Positions 25,936 to 35,401 of a stretch of 64,000 nucleotides of DNA are shown here, in pieces. Location: assembly GCF_009618275.1 (NCBI RefSeq), contig NZ_WIAD01000032.1, forward strand, positions 1-64,000, read 5' to 3'. The DNA is from Roseimaritima sediminicola (GTDB lineage: Bacteria > Planctomycetota > Planctomycetia > Pirellulales > Pirellulaceae). Each line of letters opens with the position of its first letter. Within the stretch, counting starts at the first letter, position 1. The translations under genes and the position numbers were made by a program. The notes beneath the pieces were generated by a model. It searched no databases. It worked only from the letters and a program-made list of their open reading frames with translations, and was not told the DNA's origin.

Positions 25936-26170
25936 CGCAGTGTCGCCTTTCGCTCCGCCGCAAGTAGCCACAGTGTCGCCTTTCGCTCCGCCGAAAGTTG
26001 CCGCAGAGTCGCCTTTCGCTCCGCCGAAAGTTGCCACAGTGTCGCCTTTCGCTCCGCCGAAAGTAGCCACAGTGTCGCCTTTCGCTCCGCCGAAAGTAGC
26101 CGCAGTGTCGCCTTTCGCTCCGCCGAAAGTAGCCGCAGTGTCGCCTTTCGCTCCGCCGCAAGTAGCCGAC
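25936..26170. repeat. 33-bp tandem array, seven copies
   Basis: TCGCCTTTCGCTCCGCC recurs at 25943, 25976, 26009, 26042, 26075, 26108 and 26141, exactly every 33 bp. Each unit contains a CTTTCG/CGAAAG stem. Because 33 is divisible by three, it opens spurious reading frames on both strands. It fills the space between the convergent oxidoreductase and lactonase genes. Single copies occur at 24454, 24519 and 28768. Confidence 0.97.
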
Positions 26171-26197
26171 GGCGTCAGACTCAAACACTACGACCCA

Positions 26198-27472
26198 TCA
26201 CCCGCCGGCGCGATTCAGATCCAGAAAGGTGATCATCGAGGGGTTGCCCACCGGGGTGTAATGGCCGGTGAAACTTAGCCGGCCGGTCTTGCGATCCACT
26301 TTGAACACGGCGAGGTTGTCGGCCCGCTGGTTGCAGGAATACAGGAACTGGCCCGTGGGATCGAAGTTGAAGCTGCGGGGGTAGTCGCCCCGCGTCCACT
26401 CCTCGCCGACGTACGTCAGCTCGCCGGTCGGGCCGACGGCGAAGATCCCGATGCTGTCGTGCAAACGATTGCCGACGTAGACGAAGCGGCCATCGCCGGA
26501 GACCACGATCGCCGAACAGAAATTGCTGCCGGCGTATCCGGGCGGCAAGGTCGAGACGGTCTGCCGTGGAGTGAGCCGGCCCGCCGTGGCGTTGTAATCA
26601 AACAGGACGACCGTCGAGCCTTCCTCCTGGATGGAGTAGAACCAGTTGCCGTTGGGATGGAAGTCGAAGTGGCGTGGCCCGTCACCGGGCGGCAACGACA
26701 CGTCGGCCGGATCGTTAGCGACCAGCTTGCCGCTCTGGGCATCGAACCGCCAGATATAGATCTTGTCCAGGCCCAGGTCGACATGCAGCACAAAGCGTCC
26801 CGACGGATCGGCTGCGATCATATGGGCGTGCGTGCGGTCATGTCCGCTGATCGCAAAGCTGCCGGGCGGAGCGTTGGTCGCGGTGGTCGGACCGATCGTG
26901 CCTTGATCGACTTTCACGTCGGTCGCTGGCCCCAGTTCGCCGTCCTCACCGATGGGCAGCACGGCGACCGATCCGCCAAAGTAATTGGCGACCAACAGAT
27001 AGCGGCCGCTGGGATGAATGCTCACATAGGTCGGGCCAGCACCACCGGACGCCACGGTGTTAAGTTTACGGAGCTGGCCGTTGGCGGGATCGATCGCAAA
27101 GGAAGTCACGGTCCCGTGGTTGTCGTCGCCCACGCGGTCGGTTTCATTGGCGCTGTACAGCCGTGTGCCAGCGGCATTGATCGTCAAGCAGCTGGGACTA
27201 TTGCCCATCCGCACGTTCCCGGCGTCCGTCAGCGCCCCGCTGTCGCGATCCACCTCGAAGATGTGAATGCCCCGGCCATTGCCCGGCGGCAGGTCGACCT
27301 GCGTCGGCAAAACGTCACGCAGCGGAGAGCTGAACGTGCCGACGTAGGCCATCATCGGCCGAGGGCCGGCTGGGGACTGCGCCCGCAGCGGCGAAGACAG
27401 CAGCGCGGTCGAAGAAGCGAGGACGGCGGAATGCCGCAAGAACGAGCGACGCGAGGTGGGATCAATGGACAT
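26198..27472 (-). CDS. Tat-exported lactonase-family beta-propeller (6-phosphogluconolactonase-like)
   Basis: 424 residues. Tat signal SRRSFLRHSAVLASSTALLSS, then a seven-bladed propeller typical of the lactonase (YbhE) family: AYVGTFSSP, GIHIFEVDRDSGALTDAGNV, PSCLTINAAGTRLYSANE, GPTYVSIHPSGRYLLVANYFG, DGPRHFDFHPNGNWFYSIQE, DYPRSFNFDPTGQFLYSCNQ. Family members hydrolyse sugar lactones; an exported copy in a sulfatase-rich planctomycete may act on lactones from polysaccharide breakdown. Catalysis is inferred from the family only. Confidence 0.92.
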   Translation of the reverse strand: MSIDPTSRRSFLRHSAVLASSTALLSSPLRAQSPAGPRPMMAYVGTFSSPLRDVLPTQVDLPPGNGRGIHIFEVDRDSGALTDAGNVRMGNSPSCLTINAAGTRLYSANETDRVGDDNHGTVTSFAIDPANGQLRKLNTVASGGAGPTYVSIHPSGRYLLVANYFGGSVAVLPIGEDGELGPATDVKVDQGTIGPTTATNAPPGSFAISGHDRTHAHMIAADPSGRFVLHVDLGLDKIYIWRFDAQSGKLVANDPADVSLPPGDGPRHFDFHPNGNWFYSIQEEGSTVVLFDYNATAGRLTPRQTVSTLPPGYAGSNFCSAIVVSGDGRFVYVGNRLHDSIGIFAVGPTGELTYVGEEWTRGDYPRSFNFDPTGQFLYSCNQRADNLAVFKVDRKTGRLSFTGHYTPVGNPSMITFLDLNRAGG

Positions 27473-27599
27473 GGGGCAGTGGAACGCGCGGTTGGTGGGA
27501 GCAGGGAAAGGTTGGTGCGAAGCAAATCGGCGGGAGTGATCGGGGCAAGGCTAGGTAGCGGCTTGCCCACACTATAACCGCTGGCCGAACGAGGCGGCA

Positions 27600-28640
27600 T
27601 CACGGCTTCCGCAGTTCGTCACCGGTGATTCGAATTTGGATCGGCACCGAGCCGTCCACGCAGACGATGCTGGCCATCACCGTGGGGTGCGGTGCCGACC
27701 AATCGATCTGCAAGATTCCAAAGTTCGGAACGTGGCAGGTCGTGTCGTGAATGCGATTACGATTGTCGGTCGGAGTGCCCCGCGGATGGATCTGGTTCAA
27801 ACTGCTGGACGTGATGTCGTACAGAACGTAGGGAGCCCCATCGCGAACCGCCGAGACTTCGGACCAGTGACGGTCCCCGCTCAGGAACAACACGCCCTCG
27901 GCGCCGGTGCGTCGGATCAGCTGGATCATCCGCTGGCGTTCGGCCGGCAGGTTCGACCAGGTTTCTTGGCCAGCGGCTTCGGCGGCGAACTGGATGCCCG
28001 TCGCAATAATCCGCAGCTCCGCCGGCTCGCGTAGTTGTTTTTCGAGCCATTGCCACTGAGCCTCTCCCAGCATCGTCTTGTTTGGATCGGGATCGGCGAC
28101 GTAAGGTCCACCCGTTCGCCGCTCGCCCCGCTGCAGCGGCGAGCGGAAGTATCGCGTATCCAGCAGGATCACCTGCAGCCGTTGGCCCGCCGGACCGAAC
28201 AGGTGGGCGTCATACACGCCCGGCCGCTTGCGGCGCGGCGAATCGGGCGGATCGCCCCAGAAGTCGACAAACACTTCCTGTGCGGCCGCGCGCTGTTCAA
28301 AGTCGGCGCCGCCATCGTTTTGGCCATAGTCATGATCATCCCAGATGGCCAGCACCGGACAATGCTGCCGAAGTTCTTCAAACCGCGGCAGGGCGGCCAG
28401 TTGCTGGTACTTGTCCCGCATGACCTGCATGCCCGCGGTATCGGCGTAGACATTATCACCCAGGAAGATCAGCAGCTCGGGATCCGCTTGCAGCATCCGT
28501 TCGAAGATGGGGGCGGGCAGGTTCTGGTTCACGCAGGATCCGAACAGCACGCGTGAGACGGCTGGCGGTTCGGCATGCGCCGGCTCCCCCCAGCCTGCAA
28601 CCAGGCAACTCAGCAAGCAACCGATCCAGCGAACAGACAT
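27600..28640 (-). CDS. PhoD-like secreted alkaline phosphatase
   Basis: 346 residues from ATG 28640 (MSVRWIGCLLSCLVAGWGEPAHA, signal peptide); ATG 28667 is an alternative. Calcineurin-like metallophosphoesterase of the PhoD type: FGSCVNQN, LLIFLGDNVYAD, VLAIWDDHDYGQNDGG, LLDTRYFRSPL and FLSGDRHWSEVS give the metal ligands (Asp, Asn, Asp-His-Asp, His). PhoD enzymes release phosphate from mono- or diesters outside the cytoplasm. It is followed on the same strand by the lactonase after a 127-bp gap. Confidence 0.93.
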   Translation of the reverse strand: MSVRWIGCLLSCLVAGWGEPAHAEPPAVSRVLFGSCVNQNLPAPIFERMLQADPELLIFLGDNVYADTAGMQVMRDKYQQLAALPRFEELRQHCPVLAIWDDHDYGQNDGGADFEQRAAAQEVFVDFWGDPPDSPRRKRPGVYDAHLFGPAGQRLQVILLDTRYFRSPLQRGERRTGGPYVADPDPNKTMLGEAQWQWLEKQLREPAELRIIATGIQFAAEAAGQETWSNLPAERQRMIQLIRRTGAEGVLFLSGDRHWSEVSAVRDGAPYVLYDITSSSLNQIHPRGTPTDNRNRIHDTTCHVPNFGILQIDWSAPHPTVMASIVCVDGSVPIQIRITGDELRKP

Positions 28641-28748
28641 CACGATCCCAGAAAAAGCAACGGACAAAGCGGTAGGCAGGCGTCTTCCGGCGTAGCAGCC
28701 GTTTTGGCGTTAGCCCTGGGAAACCGTAGCACACCGATCCTAATCGTC

Positions 28749-28795
28749 CGTAGCCGAACTCGCCAGAGTCGCCTTTCGCTCCGCCGCGAAAGTTG
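28749..28795. repeat. Composite repeat truncating the helicase pseudogene
   Basis: CGTAGCCGAACTCGCCAGAG runs straight into TCGCCTTTCGCTCCGCCG-CGAAAGTT, the same two-family composite as at 24451. The conserved helicase sequence stops at this boundary. Confidence 0.7.
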
Positions 28796-29724
28796 CTGGC
28801 GGAGTCGCTCAAAGACGTCCCAAGCCTGTCGGCGTCCGGATTCCCCCAGTCGCGTCTTGCGGCCCAGCCGTCGGAAGTCGCGATACTCGGCCCAGTCATC
28901 TAAATTCCACCCGTCGACGACGTTGTTTCATTCATCCAGCAGGAAACGCGAGGACAGCGAAACGCTTTTATCTTCGTTGGCAATCGTTTCGATCATCTCC
29001 AGCAGTTCGGCATCTGTGACCGTCCTCTGCTGACCGGCTTCACGTGTCATCAGCTGCGTCGCGATCCCCTCAAGGGACGCGACCACCAGCGTGGAGGGAC
29101 TGTCGAACTCGGGCAAACGATCGGTTAAGCGGTCTGCGGGAATCAGCAGCTGTGTCTTCTTCCGCAAGGACTTGGCCAACTCATCTGAAAACGTCGTCAG
29201 CAGGACGCGGCCTTGGGCCGCCGTCAGCGCGGCGACCGCGCGATGGATGGCAACGATCGTCTTGCCGGTGCCGGCGCTTCCCGAGACGCGAGTCGGTCCG
29301 TTGAAGCGGCGATCCACGAAGCCGCGCTGAGAGGGATGCAGGAACACGATCGACTTTTCCCACGGCGCCTCGAGGGCCGCCGCAAGCTCGTCGGCGTTGT
29401 CCAGGACTCGAAACCGCCGCTACGCATCGGGGTGGCTGAAAGGATCGGCGTCCGTTGCAGCAACGCTTCCCGGTTCGGGTCGACCTAGCACAGTAGCAGA
29501 CTCGCATCCGTTTTATGGACGATCACGCGAATGTCCCGCCCAGCGAGGATTGACCAGAAGTGCTTGTCCTTGCAGCGCTCGATGCGATGGAACTGCAGCC
29601 CGGGATTCGCCGGATTAACCTGCAAGTCAAACGCCGTCGTCTTCACCGCCTTTTGCTCGTCCGCGGTCAGGCGGGTAAGGCTATCGGTGAAGGTGCCCGA
29701 GATTCGGAATTGCATCGTCGGCAA
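28796..29724 (-). pseudogene. Wrecked UvrD-type helicase gene with RelE-like N-terminus
   Basis: Read from 29724 leftwards: an intact N-terminal RelE-like part (FRISGTFTDSLTRLTADEQK ... RDIRVIVHKTDASLLLC) stops at a TAG. An apparent internal deletion and frame change lead to DPFSHPDA, a nonsense TAG (29420-29422, probably from CAG) and RRFRVLDNADELAAALEAPW. The helicase N-terminus follows with Walker A GSAGTGKT. A stop at 28928 and a frame change lead to VVDGWNLDDWAEYRDFRRLG, and the gene then ends in a repeat near 28795. Intact relatives are about 700 residues or more. Toxin-like fold plus helicase suggests a former defence or repair function. Confidence 0.8.
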
Positions 29725-30185
29725 ACCTAAAAAATCGCATCGACGCCAATTCGCCGCGCGACCGATTTTTCCAATTGTCGCAGATGATGGTCGATCAGTT
29801 GTTTCCGAGCGTTCTCCGCGCCCACGGACAAACGGATCTGGTCTTCGGCGCTGCCTTCATCCGTCGTCAGGTAGCGGGCTCTCAGCGGCGCACGCGGTGC
29901 GGCCAAGAAATAAATTCGCAACGAGCAGTCAATGCGTGCGTAACCTGTGTCGCAGCCATCACTTAGGGCTGCAAGTGTGAGCAGAAGGTTCCGCGATTCG
30001 CCAGCAACTGGTCAGGAACTCCGTGCATCGGCGAATCTGCTTGAACGACATCGTTGAGGCCGACTTCGGCTGCGGAGCCGCTTCGACGTGGCTGGCACTA
30101 CCATTTGACGAACCGTCTTGCGGATCTCGCTCAACTGAGCCGCGCCGCTCTGGGTGCTAGGCGATCCCTTCCGGCCAGCGAGCGA
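29725..30185. other. Spacer between helicase remnant and metal-efflux operon
   Basis: About 460 bases. A 64-codon minus-strand frame (29727-29921, ending directly before the helicase start; ARKQLIDHHLRQLEKSVARR) might be a small partner gene or a remnant, but I recognise nothing in it. No terminator hairpin for the efflux operon was identified with confidence. Confidence 0.35.
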
Positions 30186-33100
30186 TCAAAGGCGTGCGGG
30201 TATTGGCTTCGTCGGCGGTTCGAACCAACGGTAAATCGTCGGCAGGACCAACAATGTCAGGGTGGTCGACGTTATCAGACCTCCGATGACCACCGTTGCT
30301 AATGGGCGCTGGACTTCGGCACCGGAACTTGAAGAGAGGGCCATCGGAATGAATCCCAAAGCCCCACACATGGCTGTCATCAGAACCGGTCGCACGCGAT
30401 CCATCGCTCCCTTGATAACCGCATCGCGCTGCGAATCGCCACCCTGACGCAGGTGCCGGACATGCTCGATCAGTACCACCCCATTCATGACGGCGATCCC
30501 AAACAAGGCAATGAACCCGACACCGGCAGAAATTGAAAATGACAGGTCGCGAATCCACAGCGCCAGTACACCGCCAGTAGCCGCGATGGGGACATTCAGA
30601 TAGATCAGCATGGCCAACTTGACGGAGTGGAACGTCAGGTACAACAACGCAAAGATCAACACCAAAGCGACAGGAACAGCGATGGCTAACCGTCCCGTGG
30701 CTTGTTGAAGATTCTCAAACTGTCCGCCCCATCGGAGCATGTATCCCGGGGGCAAATCCACGCTACGTTCGACTACGTCCTGCGCTTCGGCGACAAAACC
30801 CGCCAAGTCACGTCCCCGGACGTTGCACTGAACGAGCAATCGGCGGCGGACCGCGTCTCGACTGATCTCAACCGGCCCATCTTCCACGACAATATCAGCA
30901 AGTTGAGAGATGGGAATGGGACGGCCCTGCGAGTCATCCACCTTAAGGGCGAGCAGCTGCGAAGTGTTCATCCGCGCCTCGGGACGTAATCGAATCTGCA
31001 AAGGGAAGCGACGCTGTCCCTCGAACACTTGGCCTACCGTAATCCCTCCGACCGAACTGACGGCGTCGAGCACGTCTCGAGTGCTGATACCGTATCGAGC
31101 CAGGTCCTGTCGTCGAACCCTAACCCGCAAGTACGACAATCCGGCAATTTGCTGAGCCGCCACGTCGGCCGCTCCATCCACCTGATTGAGCGCACGGACC
31201 AACTCATCGCCTTTGGCCTTGAGCACATCCAGATCGTCACCGTACAGGCTCAACCCGATATCGCTCCGAACGCCTGCCACCAACTCTTGGACTCGCAGTT
31301 CGATCGGCTGGGTAAAACTGTACGCGTTACCAGGCACCTCCCTAACCAGCGCGGCTTGCATCTCTTCGATCAGGTCGGCCTTGGTTTTCCCCCTACCGTA
31401 TTCGGCATCGGGGGCGAGCCCTACAAAGATATCTGTTTGATAGACGCCCATAGGATCGTTGGCGATCTCCGGACGACCGGTCTTGGACACGACGGTGTCG
31501 ACTTGAGGAAACTTCAACAATGTTCGCTCCATCGCTTTGGTCATGTCGATCGAAGTCTCTAGTGAAACGCTAGGCAACCGCGTCGCTTGAATCGCAATGT
31601 CTCCTTCATCCAACTTGGGAACGAACTCGACGCCGAAACCGCTAGCCAGGAAAACACTGCTCACGAAGGAGACGACCGAAACGACCAACATCAACAGAGG
31701 GCGTTCCATGGCGAACATCAGCATCGGACGATAGGCCGACTTTAAACGGCGCACCACAACCGTCTCGCGCTGCTTGACCCGACGCGCCAAAAACAATGAC
31801 GCCAAGACGGGCATCACGGTCACCGACAGAACCAGCGCCGAAGAGAGGGCGGTCATGAAAGTGAACGCCATCGGTCGAAACATCTTGCCTTCCATTCCTT
31901 GCAAACTGAGGATCGGAAGAAACACGATGATCACGATCAGGCCTGCGAAAAGGATGGGTTTGCCAACCTCCTTCGCCGACTCGCGAAAAACGCCTTGGGG
32001 CACCCGTTCGCCGTCGTGTTCCTTTTGGTACTGCATCGCGCGTCGCACACAGTTTTCGATCATCACGACCGCACCATCGACGATCACACCGAAGTCGACC
32101 GCGCCCAGACTCATCAGGTTGGCTGAAATCCCGGCGTAGCGCATCGCGATCAAAGCACACATCGCCGATAAAGGAATTGCAGCCGCCACGATCAACCCAG
32201 CGCGGACATCGCCCAGCAGAACAAACAGAGTAAGAATCACAAGGATCACGCCCAGCCCGATATTCTCGCCGACGGTATGAATCGTTTTGGCGACCAGTTG
32301 TGTGCGATCATAGAAGGTGTCAATCACGATGCCTTCGGGCAGTGTCTTCTGGATTTCCGCGATCTTGGCTTTCACGTCGCTCACGACCTGACGGGAGTTG
32401 CCCCCCATCAACATCATCACCATGCCGACCACGGCCTCACGGTCGCCATCTCGCGTCACCGCCCCCTGGCGGAGCATCGGAGCGAACTCGACTTCCGCGA
32501 GATCGGCAATGCGAATGGGCGTCCCTTCACGACTGTCTAAAACAATCATCCGAATGTCATCCAGCGAGCTCACCAAGCCTTCACCGCGAATGAGTCGCTG
32601 CTCGGCATTATGTGCGATGTATCCGCCACCGGTGTTCGCATTGTTCTGTTGCAGGGCATCCATGATCTGCGTTAATGAGATGCCGTAGTTCTGCAGCTTG
32701 GCAGGGTCGATCTGCACCTCGTACGTCTTCAGGGATCCGCCGAACGTGTTGACTTCAATCACGCCGGGGACGCTACGGAGCTGGAACGCAATCTGCCAAT
32801 CCAAAACCGTGCGAAGATCGGTCAGCGAATGCTCGAACCCGGGTTCGGCGCGAACCTCGAATTGATAGATTTCGCTCATGCCGGTGGCAATCGGCCCCAG
32901 TTCAGGCGTCCCCATTCCAGGCGGAATCTCATCGCGAGCTTGCAGCAACCTCTCGCTGATCAGGTTTCTGGCCCAGTAAATATCCGTACCGTCTTCGAAG
33001 GCCACGGTAACGGCGGACAGCCCAAAACGGCTGATCGACCGGATTTCCTCTACCTTGGGGATCCCGCTCATCGCATTCTCAATGGGGAACGTAATGAACT

Positions 33101-33287
33101 GTTCAACTTCGACCGGCCCGAGAGCTGGCGAATCCGTTAGCACCTGCACTTGAACATTCGTCAGGTCCGGAACCGCGTCGAGCGGTATTGTTGCCACGGC
33201 GAGGCCCCCAATCCCCAGGATCGCTAACGACAAGAGGATCACGATGAACCGATTGTTGAGCGAAAAATCGATCAAGGCGTTGACCAT
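30186..33287 (-). CDS. cusA: CusA/CzcA-type heavy-metal RND efflux pump
   Basis: 1,033 residues, normal length. HME-RND features: N-terminal membrane segment (IVILLSLAILGIGGLAVATI) and PLDAVPDLTNVQVQVLTDSP, porter domains, and the central membrane helix DFGVIVDGAVVMIENCVRRA carrying the proton-relay Asp. The end (VRPVLMTAMCGALGFIPMAL) is also typical. The pump moves metal cations such as Cu(I)/Ag(I) or Zn/Co/Cd out of the cell with proton influx. It starts 1 bp after the adaptor stop, so they are co-transcribed. Metal specificity cannot be told from motifs alone; the Cys/His-rich neighbours suggest a soft metal such as copper. Confidence 0.94.
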   Translation of the reverse strand: MVNALIDFSLNNRFIVILLSLAILGIGGLAVATIPLDAVPDLTNVQVQVLTDSPALGPVEVEQFITFPIENAMSGIPKVEEIRSISRFGLSAVTVAFEDGTDIYWARNLISERLLQARDEIPPGMGTPELGPIATGMSEIYQFEVRAEPGFEHSLTDLRTVLDWQIAFQLRSVPGVIEVNTFGGSLKTYEVQIDPAKLQNYGISLTQIMDALQQNNANTGGGYIAHNAEQRLIRGEGLVSSLDDIRMIVLDSREGTPIRIADLAEVEFAPMLRQGAVTRDGDREAVVGMVMMLMGGNSRQVVSDVKAKIAEIQKTLPEGIVIDTFYDRTQLVAKTIHTVGENIGLGVILVILTLFVLLGDVRAGLIVAAAIPLSAMCALIAMRYAGISANLMSLGAVDFGVIVDGAVVMIENCVRRAMQYQKEHDGERVPQGVFRESAKEVGKPILFAGLIVIIVFLPILSLQGMEGKMFRPMAFTFMTALSSALVLSVTVMPVLASLFLARRVKQRETVVVRRLKSAYRPMLMFAMERPLLMLVVSVVSFVSSVFLASGFGVEFVPKLDEGDIAIQATRLPSVSLETSIDMTKAMERTLLKFPQVDTVVSKTGRPEIANDPMGVYQTDIFVGLAPDAEYGRGKTKADLIEEMQAALVREVPGNAYSFTQPIELRVQELVAGVRSDIGLSLYGDDLDVLKAKGDELVRALNQVDGAADVAAQQIAGLSYLRVRVRRQDLARYGISTRDVLDAVSSVGGITVGQVFEGQRRFPLQIRLRPEARMNTSQLLALKVDDSQGRPIPISQLADIVVEDGPVEISRDAVRRRLLVQCNVRGRDLAGFVAEAQDVVERSVDLPPGYMLRWGGQFENLQQATGRLAIAVPVALVLIFALLYLTFHSVKLAMLIYLNVPIAATGGVLALWIRDLSFSISAGVGFIALFGIAVMNGVVLIEHVRHLRQGGDSQRDAVIKGAMDRVRPVLMTAMCGALGFIPMALSSSSGAEVQRPLATVVIGGLITSTTLTLLVLPTIYRWFEPPTKPIPARL

Positions 33288-33288
33288 C

Positions 33289-34761
33289 TTATTCCTCCCC
33301 CAGCAAATCGGCGAGCAACTGCGACTTCAAGACAAAACCGCCCGCCGTAACTACCTGCTCGTCTTTCTGCAGTCCCGAGTGGATAACCACCGAATCACCA
33401 CTGATTGGTCCGATGCGGACGTCGCGCCGCTGGAATTGATTCTTTGCATTCAATACGAAAACGAAATCCTTCCCTTCGTGTTGCTGCACTGCGGTCGCGG
33501 GAACAACCACTGCCTCCGCTTGGCGAATGGGCAACTCGATGTTCACAAACATGCCGGGTTTCAGTTGGTGGTCCGGATTGTCGGCAACCGCCCGCAGTGA
33601 GATTGTCCTGGTGCTCTCATCCATGATTTCCCCGGTATAGAAAACCTGGGCCTGGAAAACGCGATCCGGCAAGGCGGCGTTGCGAAGGGTGATCGTTTGG
33701 TCTTTGAAAGAATCCAGGAATGGTAAGTGTTCTTCGTAAACGTCGGCCGTGACCCACACGGTGGACAGATCGGCAATACTGAGCAACATCCCGTCGGTCC
33801 GCACCTGCTCGCGGAGCACCACGTCCTTGGTCAAAACCGTTCCGTCGAAGGGGGCACGAATGGCGTAATGGGACAGGGTTTCGCCGTGGGCGGCGGGATC
33901 GATCTTGGCGATGTCCTCGGCAGCGACATTCAGGATTCGCAGGTTGGTCGCCGCGACCAGCACCTTGGCTTCGGCCTCCTTAACCGCTTGGCTTGACATC
34001 AGGGTGCCGGTCTGCAACTCGTGTTGAATCTGTTCCAGGCGTGCTTGGAAGGTCGCTTGATCCGCGTTGCGTTTTGCGATTGCGGCGAGCAAAGTTTTTC
34101 CGGACACGGCACCCGATTGGGACACCCCTTCCAGCCGTTCGACGTCCGCTGCGGACTTTAGGAAGGCGGCATAGGATGCCAGTGCCCGTTCGCGATAATC
34201 CCCCATGGGACGGTTGCGAAACCTCGTCTCAATCTCCTGGATATCGACGTGGTCTCGTAACGCTTCTAGCAACTCCGCGGCGTTCTCAGCAATCGTCCTT
34301 TGCAGTTCGTTCTTGGTGCGGGCGAGCTCGAGTTGGAGCCGAGCTTGATATAGCTCCAATTTGGCGGAACCCACTTCGCGGCTATGAACTAACACCAACA
34401 GGTCGTTGGCTTTCACAGTCTGTCCAAGCCGCGCCGATACGTCGTCGACCGTTCCCTCCACCATCGAGTAAATGTGAGCCACGCGATCCTGGTTGAGAGC
34501 CACTTTTCCGGTCAGCCGCAAAATCCGCTCGAGCGATTCGCGACGTGCCGGCTCGATTCGAATACCAGACGCCTGCCACTGCGCCGGTGGCAAACTGACC
34601 ACAGCGGTATCCGCGGGGTCGACCCTATGGACCGAGGGGCCTCCTGACTGGGCCGAAGCTACCATCCCAGGCGAGCCCAGCAGTAATACGAATGACAAGG
34701 TCAACATCCAACGGTCAAGCCTGCGACGCCTGTGGATAGCTAGGTGGGCGTAACGATTCAT
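33289..34761 (-). CDS. cusB: CusB/CzcB-type RND periplasmic adaptor
   Basis: 490 residues from ATG 34761 (MNRYAHLAIHRRRR); a TTG at 34782 is less likely. Signal/anchor LTLSFVLLLGSPGMVASAQ, barrel-sandwich half (LTGKVALNQDRVAHIYSMVEG, VSARLGQTVKANDLL), long coiled coil (about 140-260) and the second half (YAIRAPFDGTVLTKDVVLRE, VWVTADVYEEHLPF, RTISLRAVADNPDHQLKPG). It bridges the RND pump to an outer-membrane channel; no CusC-like gene is in the window. Its ATG overlaps the stop of a tiny Cys-rich frame. Confidence 0.94.
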   Translation of the reverse strand: MNRYAHLAIHRRRRLDRWMLTLSFVLLLGSPGMVASAQSGGPSVHRVDPADTAVVSLPPAQWQASGIRIEPARRESLERILRLTGKVALNQDRVAHIYSMVEGTVDDVSARLGQTVKANDLLVLVHSREVGSAKLELYQARLQLELARTKNELQRTIAENAAELLEALRDHVDIQEIETRFRNRPMGDYRERALASYAAFLKSAADVERLEGVSQSGAVSGKTLLAAIAKRNADQATFQARLEQIQHELQTGTLMSSQAVKEAEAKVLVAATNLRILNVAAEDIAKIDPAAHGETLSHYAIRAPFDGTVLTKDVVLREQVRTDGMLLSIADLSTVWVTADVYEEHLPFLDSFKDQTITLRNAALPDRVFQAQVFYTGEIMDESTRTISLRAVADNPDHQLKPGMFVNIELPIRQAEAVVVPATAVQQHEGKDFVFVLNAKNQFQRRDVRIGPISGDSVVIHSGLQKDEQVVTAGGFVLKSQLLADLLGEE

Positions 34762-34877
34762 TATCGGGATTCCGGAAGCCAACGTTTTCTAAAGACAGCA
34801 GGGACACAACAACACTCGTGTCCGCAACAAAGCCACACCGCTTTGCAGGCCCGCGCATGCACGACCACAGCGGCCAA
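34761..34877 (-). CDS. Tiny Cys-rich frame coupled to cusB (possible leader peptide)
   Basis: A frame of up to ~38 codons ends TAATG with the cusB start (one shared base). Its core reads CKAVWLCCGHECCCVPAV, six Cys and one His in 14 residues, then a basic tail. Only GTG (34868) or TTG (34877) starts are available and no good ribosome binding site is visible. It could be a metal-sensing leader peptide or a chance or decayed frame. The stop-start overlap and Cys density are the only support. Confidence 0.3.
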   Translation of the reverse strand: MAAVVVHARACKAVWLCCGHECCCVPAVFRKRWLPESR

Positions 34878-34939
34878 ATTGCAGGAGGCATCAATGCCCG
34901 GTAAGGGCGGATCTCAAGGCGATCAGAAGAATCGTTGCG

Positions 34940-35401
34940 TTAACAACGAATAACGCCGAGAAGTTCGGGAAGCGAATGGCGGCTTGCCAATAACCCAATC
35001 GTCGTGAAAGAGTGACGACGGTGCATGGGGACGGACGGTGAGATCGAAGGGTCCTCCCCGAGCCACGTATCCAAAGGTTCTTTTAATGGATGACAGCAGA
35101 CATCACGGTTTGTCCTTTCAACCAGCGGTTCACACTGGATCCTGGAAACCGCATCATTGCCCCCCAAGCCGCTTTCTAGTTGCATGACCCAGTGCCAATG
35201 CCAGCCCGTCGGCCAGTTGCATACATTGCCAAACCCGCCATGACAGGTTTGCAAATGAAGCATCATCTGCTGCTCTGACCAGTCCAGACCGCCGTCACTA
35301 TGACAGTGTCCCACCGGAAGCGGCGCAGGCCACGTCAGGGCCGTGAGCAGCAACAGCACGGTGAGGGGCGTCGAGATGTGTTTCTGCAAGCCAGCTGGCA
35401 T
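34940..35401 (-). CDS. Small secreted His/Cys-containing protein upstream of the efflux operon
   Basis: 153 residues. N-terminal signal-like segment (PLTVLLLLTALTWPAPLPVG) followed by a segment rich in His, Cys and Trp: GHCHSDGGLDW, HLQTCHGGFGNVCNW, GWHWHWVM and later RDVCCHP. The residues suit soft-metal binding outside the cytoplasm. It is in line with cusBA, 178 bp before the cusB ATG. I do not know a named family. Role in metal handling is inferred from composition and position. Confidence 0.65.
   Translation of the reverse strand: MPAGLQKHISTPLTVLLLLTALTWPAPLPVGHCHSDGGLDWSEQQMMLHLQTCHGGFGNVCNWPTGWHWHWVMQLESGLGGNDAVSRIQCEPLVERTNRDVCCHPLKEPLDTWLGEDPSISPSVPMHRRHSFTTIGLLASRHSLPELLGVIRC

Noticed and set aside
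25936-26170. 33-bp array as a possible CRISPR
   Set aside because: Repeats are contiguous; only a few substitutions separate units and no spacer-like unique sequence exists.
25837-26278. Open frames on both strands across the 33-bp array
   Set aside because: They are artefacts of a 33-bp repeat, divisible by three, with no start region or family features beyond the repeat.
26459-27577. 372-codon plus-strand frame opposite the lactonase
   Set aside because: The minus strand encodes a full beta-propeller with Tat signal; the plus frame has no family features.
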